A stretch of 6,670 nucleotides of DNA from Deltaproteobacteria bacterium (GTDB lineage Bacteria > Desulfobacterota > Binatia > DP-6). Made by a program: the position numbers and the translations under genes. The notes under the pieces are model-generated. The model made no database searches and had not been told where the DNA came from. It saw only the letters and a list, made by a program, of their open reading frames with translations. The stretch is from NCBI GenBank assembly GCA_005879205.1, contig VBLD01000204.1, positions 1 through 6,670 of the forward strand. Direction: 5' to 3'. This document shows, piece by piece, positions 5,937 through 6,670 of this stretch (positions are counted from its first letter, which is position 1; every line of letters starts with the position of its first letter).

Positions 5937-6670
5937 CTACGCGCGCGGCGGACGCCGGCGCTCTCGGAACCACTCGCGGTACTCCTCCATGAGGACGTCC
6001 TGGTCGCGCGGCGCCCGGCGGCGACAGGTGGCGCTCTCGGCGCTTCCCGGCGGCGCGCCCCAGCGGATTTCGACGCAGTCGTTCGGGTTGTACGCACCCT
6101 CGAGCGCCTCCGTGCGCGCCAGGACGTCGGCGAGCGTGAGCGTCCACTCCGGCGAGCGTGAGCGTCCACTCGGACCCGTCGCTGCGCCGGTAGACGAGGC
6201 GACGCCGGGCGATTTCGTCGGCCAGGAGCCGCTCGAGCTCCGCGCGTATCTCTGCAGGCGCCCGCCCGGCCAGCAGCGCATAGCGCTCCGGACGACGCGC
6301 GGCGCGCTCGGGGAAGCCCTTCACGACGTCGATGGCGATGAGAATCCGGAGGTCCCGCGAGGGAGTCGCATAGTCCTCCCACGGCCCGGTCGTCTCGAAG
6401 ACGGCAGCGCCCCGTGGCATCGGGATGACGCCCGGGTGCCCGGCCACGTACTCCTCGCCGTTCGACACCGAGCGGACGCGGGTCTGGAGCTGCTCGTCGA
6501 GCGCCTCGATCGTCTCGACGAGCGCGCGCGCCGGGTCCATGGGCGTCGGCGAGAGCAGCGCGTCCATCCGGTCGTAAAAACCCTCGGTGCCTGCGGCGTA
6601 CTGCTCGAGCGAGAAATCCCCGTACGCAGGATTCCCGAGGATCTCGCGGTTCGAGAGCGCGTGGAGGCGG
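5937..6670 (-). pseudogene. Gene of unknown function broken by a 22-bp tandem duplication (5' part outside the window)
   Basis: An open frame enters from the right edge (RLHALSNREILGNPAYGDF...) and runs without a stop to ...RRSDGSEWTLTLA near 6150. There an exact 22-bp duplication shifts the frame. After removal of one copy the reading continues as EWTLTLADVLARTEALEGAYNPNDC-type sequence to the TAG at 5937-5939, ending EYREWFRERRRPPRA. The restored visible part is 236 residues. As sequenced, the shifted frame continues to a TGA at 5902-5904 with an Arg/Pro/Gly-rich tail that looks like noise, so about 62 native C-terminal residues are lost. I do not recognise the family and see no membrane segment in the visible part. 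The composition (many Glu, Arg and Leu; motifs DLRILIAIDVVKGFPERAARRPERYALLAGR and EIRWGAPPGSAES, each shown only in part here) suggests a soluble, mostly helical protein. It may be a true pseudogene, a variable allele, or an assembly error. Confidence 0.75.
6128..6171. repeat. Exact 22-bp tandem duplication causing a frameshift
   Basis: Two identical 22-bp units lie head to tail at 6128-6149 and 6150-6171. Each begins CGGCGAGCG and ends GTCCACTC. The flanking bases differ, so the repeat is exactly two copies. Each unit contains GAGCGT twice in a row, which may favour slipped-strand mispairing. Because 22 is not a multiple of 3, the extra copy shifts the reading frame of the minus-strand gene; both copies encode EWTLTLA in the respective frames before and after the shift. 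Confidence 0.95.

Noticed and set aside
5858..6382. N-terminal extension of the cysteine-rich protein up to 6382
   Set aside because: The extension reads out of frame through the broken neighbour gene, is Arg-rich, and would bury the signal peptide. The ATG at 5857 has an excellent ribosome binding site.

Overview
This is a GC-rich chromosomal stretch from a Gram-negative-like bacterium. Three proteins begin with export signals, and five complete genes plus two edge-truncated ones fill almost all of it. The cysteine-rich secreted protein has a Thr-rich linker followed by a D-D-G-N-x-C-T-x-D-x-C motif. I associate that style with myxobacterial and other deltaproteobacteria-like lineages, including Candidatus Binatota. 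This taxonomic guess comes from memory of protein style, not from a search. There is no rRNA, tRNA, CRISPR array or insertion sequence.

Left part (plus strand). The window opens inside a PaaG-like enoyl-CoA hydratase/isomerase gene (2-688). A 165-base gap with one perfect hairpin follows. Next is a secreted PQQ-type beta-propeller protein (854-2347) with a consensus ribosome binding site. After 82 bases comes a tight two-gene unit: a stand-alone ChrB C-terminal (chromate resistance) domain protein (2430-2870) and a 12-helix MFS transporter (2867-4120). The transporter appears to start at a CTG that overlaps the upstream stop codon. This pair looks like a small resistance or efflux module without a recognisable ChrA or a ChrB DNA-binding domain.

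Right part (minus strand, read right to left). A gene of unknown function enters from the right edge and is broken by an exact 22-bp tandem duplication (6128-6171). Then come a cysteine-rich exported protein with a C-terminal S74-type intramolecular chaperone domain (5857-4736) and, four bases later, an exported alpha/beta hydrolase (4731-4069). The hydrolase and the MFS gene meet tail to tail and overlap by 52 bases.

The features most worth a second look are the frame-breaking 22-bp duplication, the S74-like domain on a 34-cysteine secreted protein, and the CTG/TGA junction of the ChrB-domain and MFS genes. I see no clear evidence of a wholly new multi-gene system.
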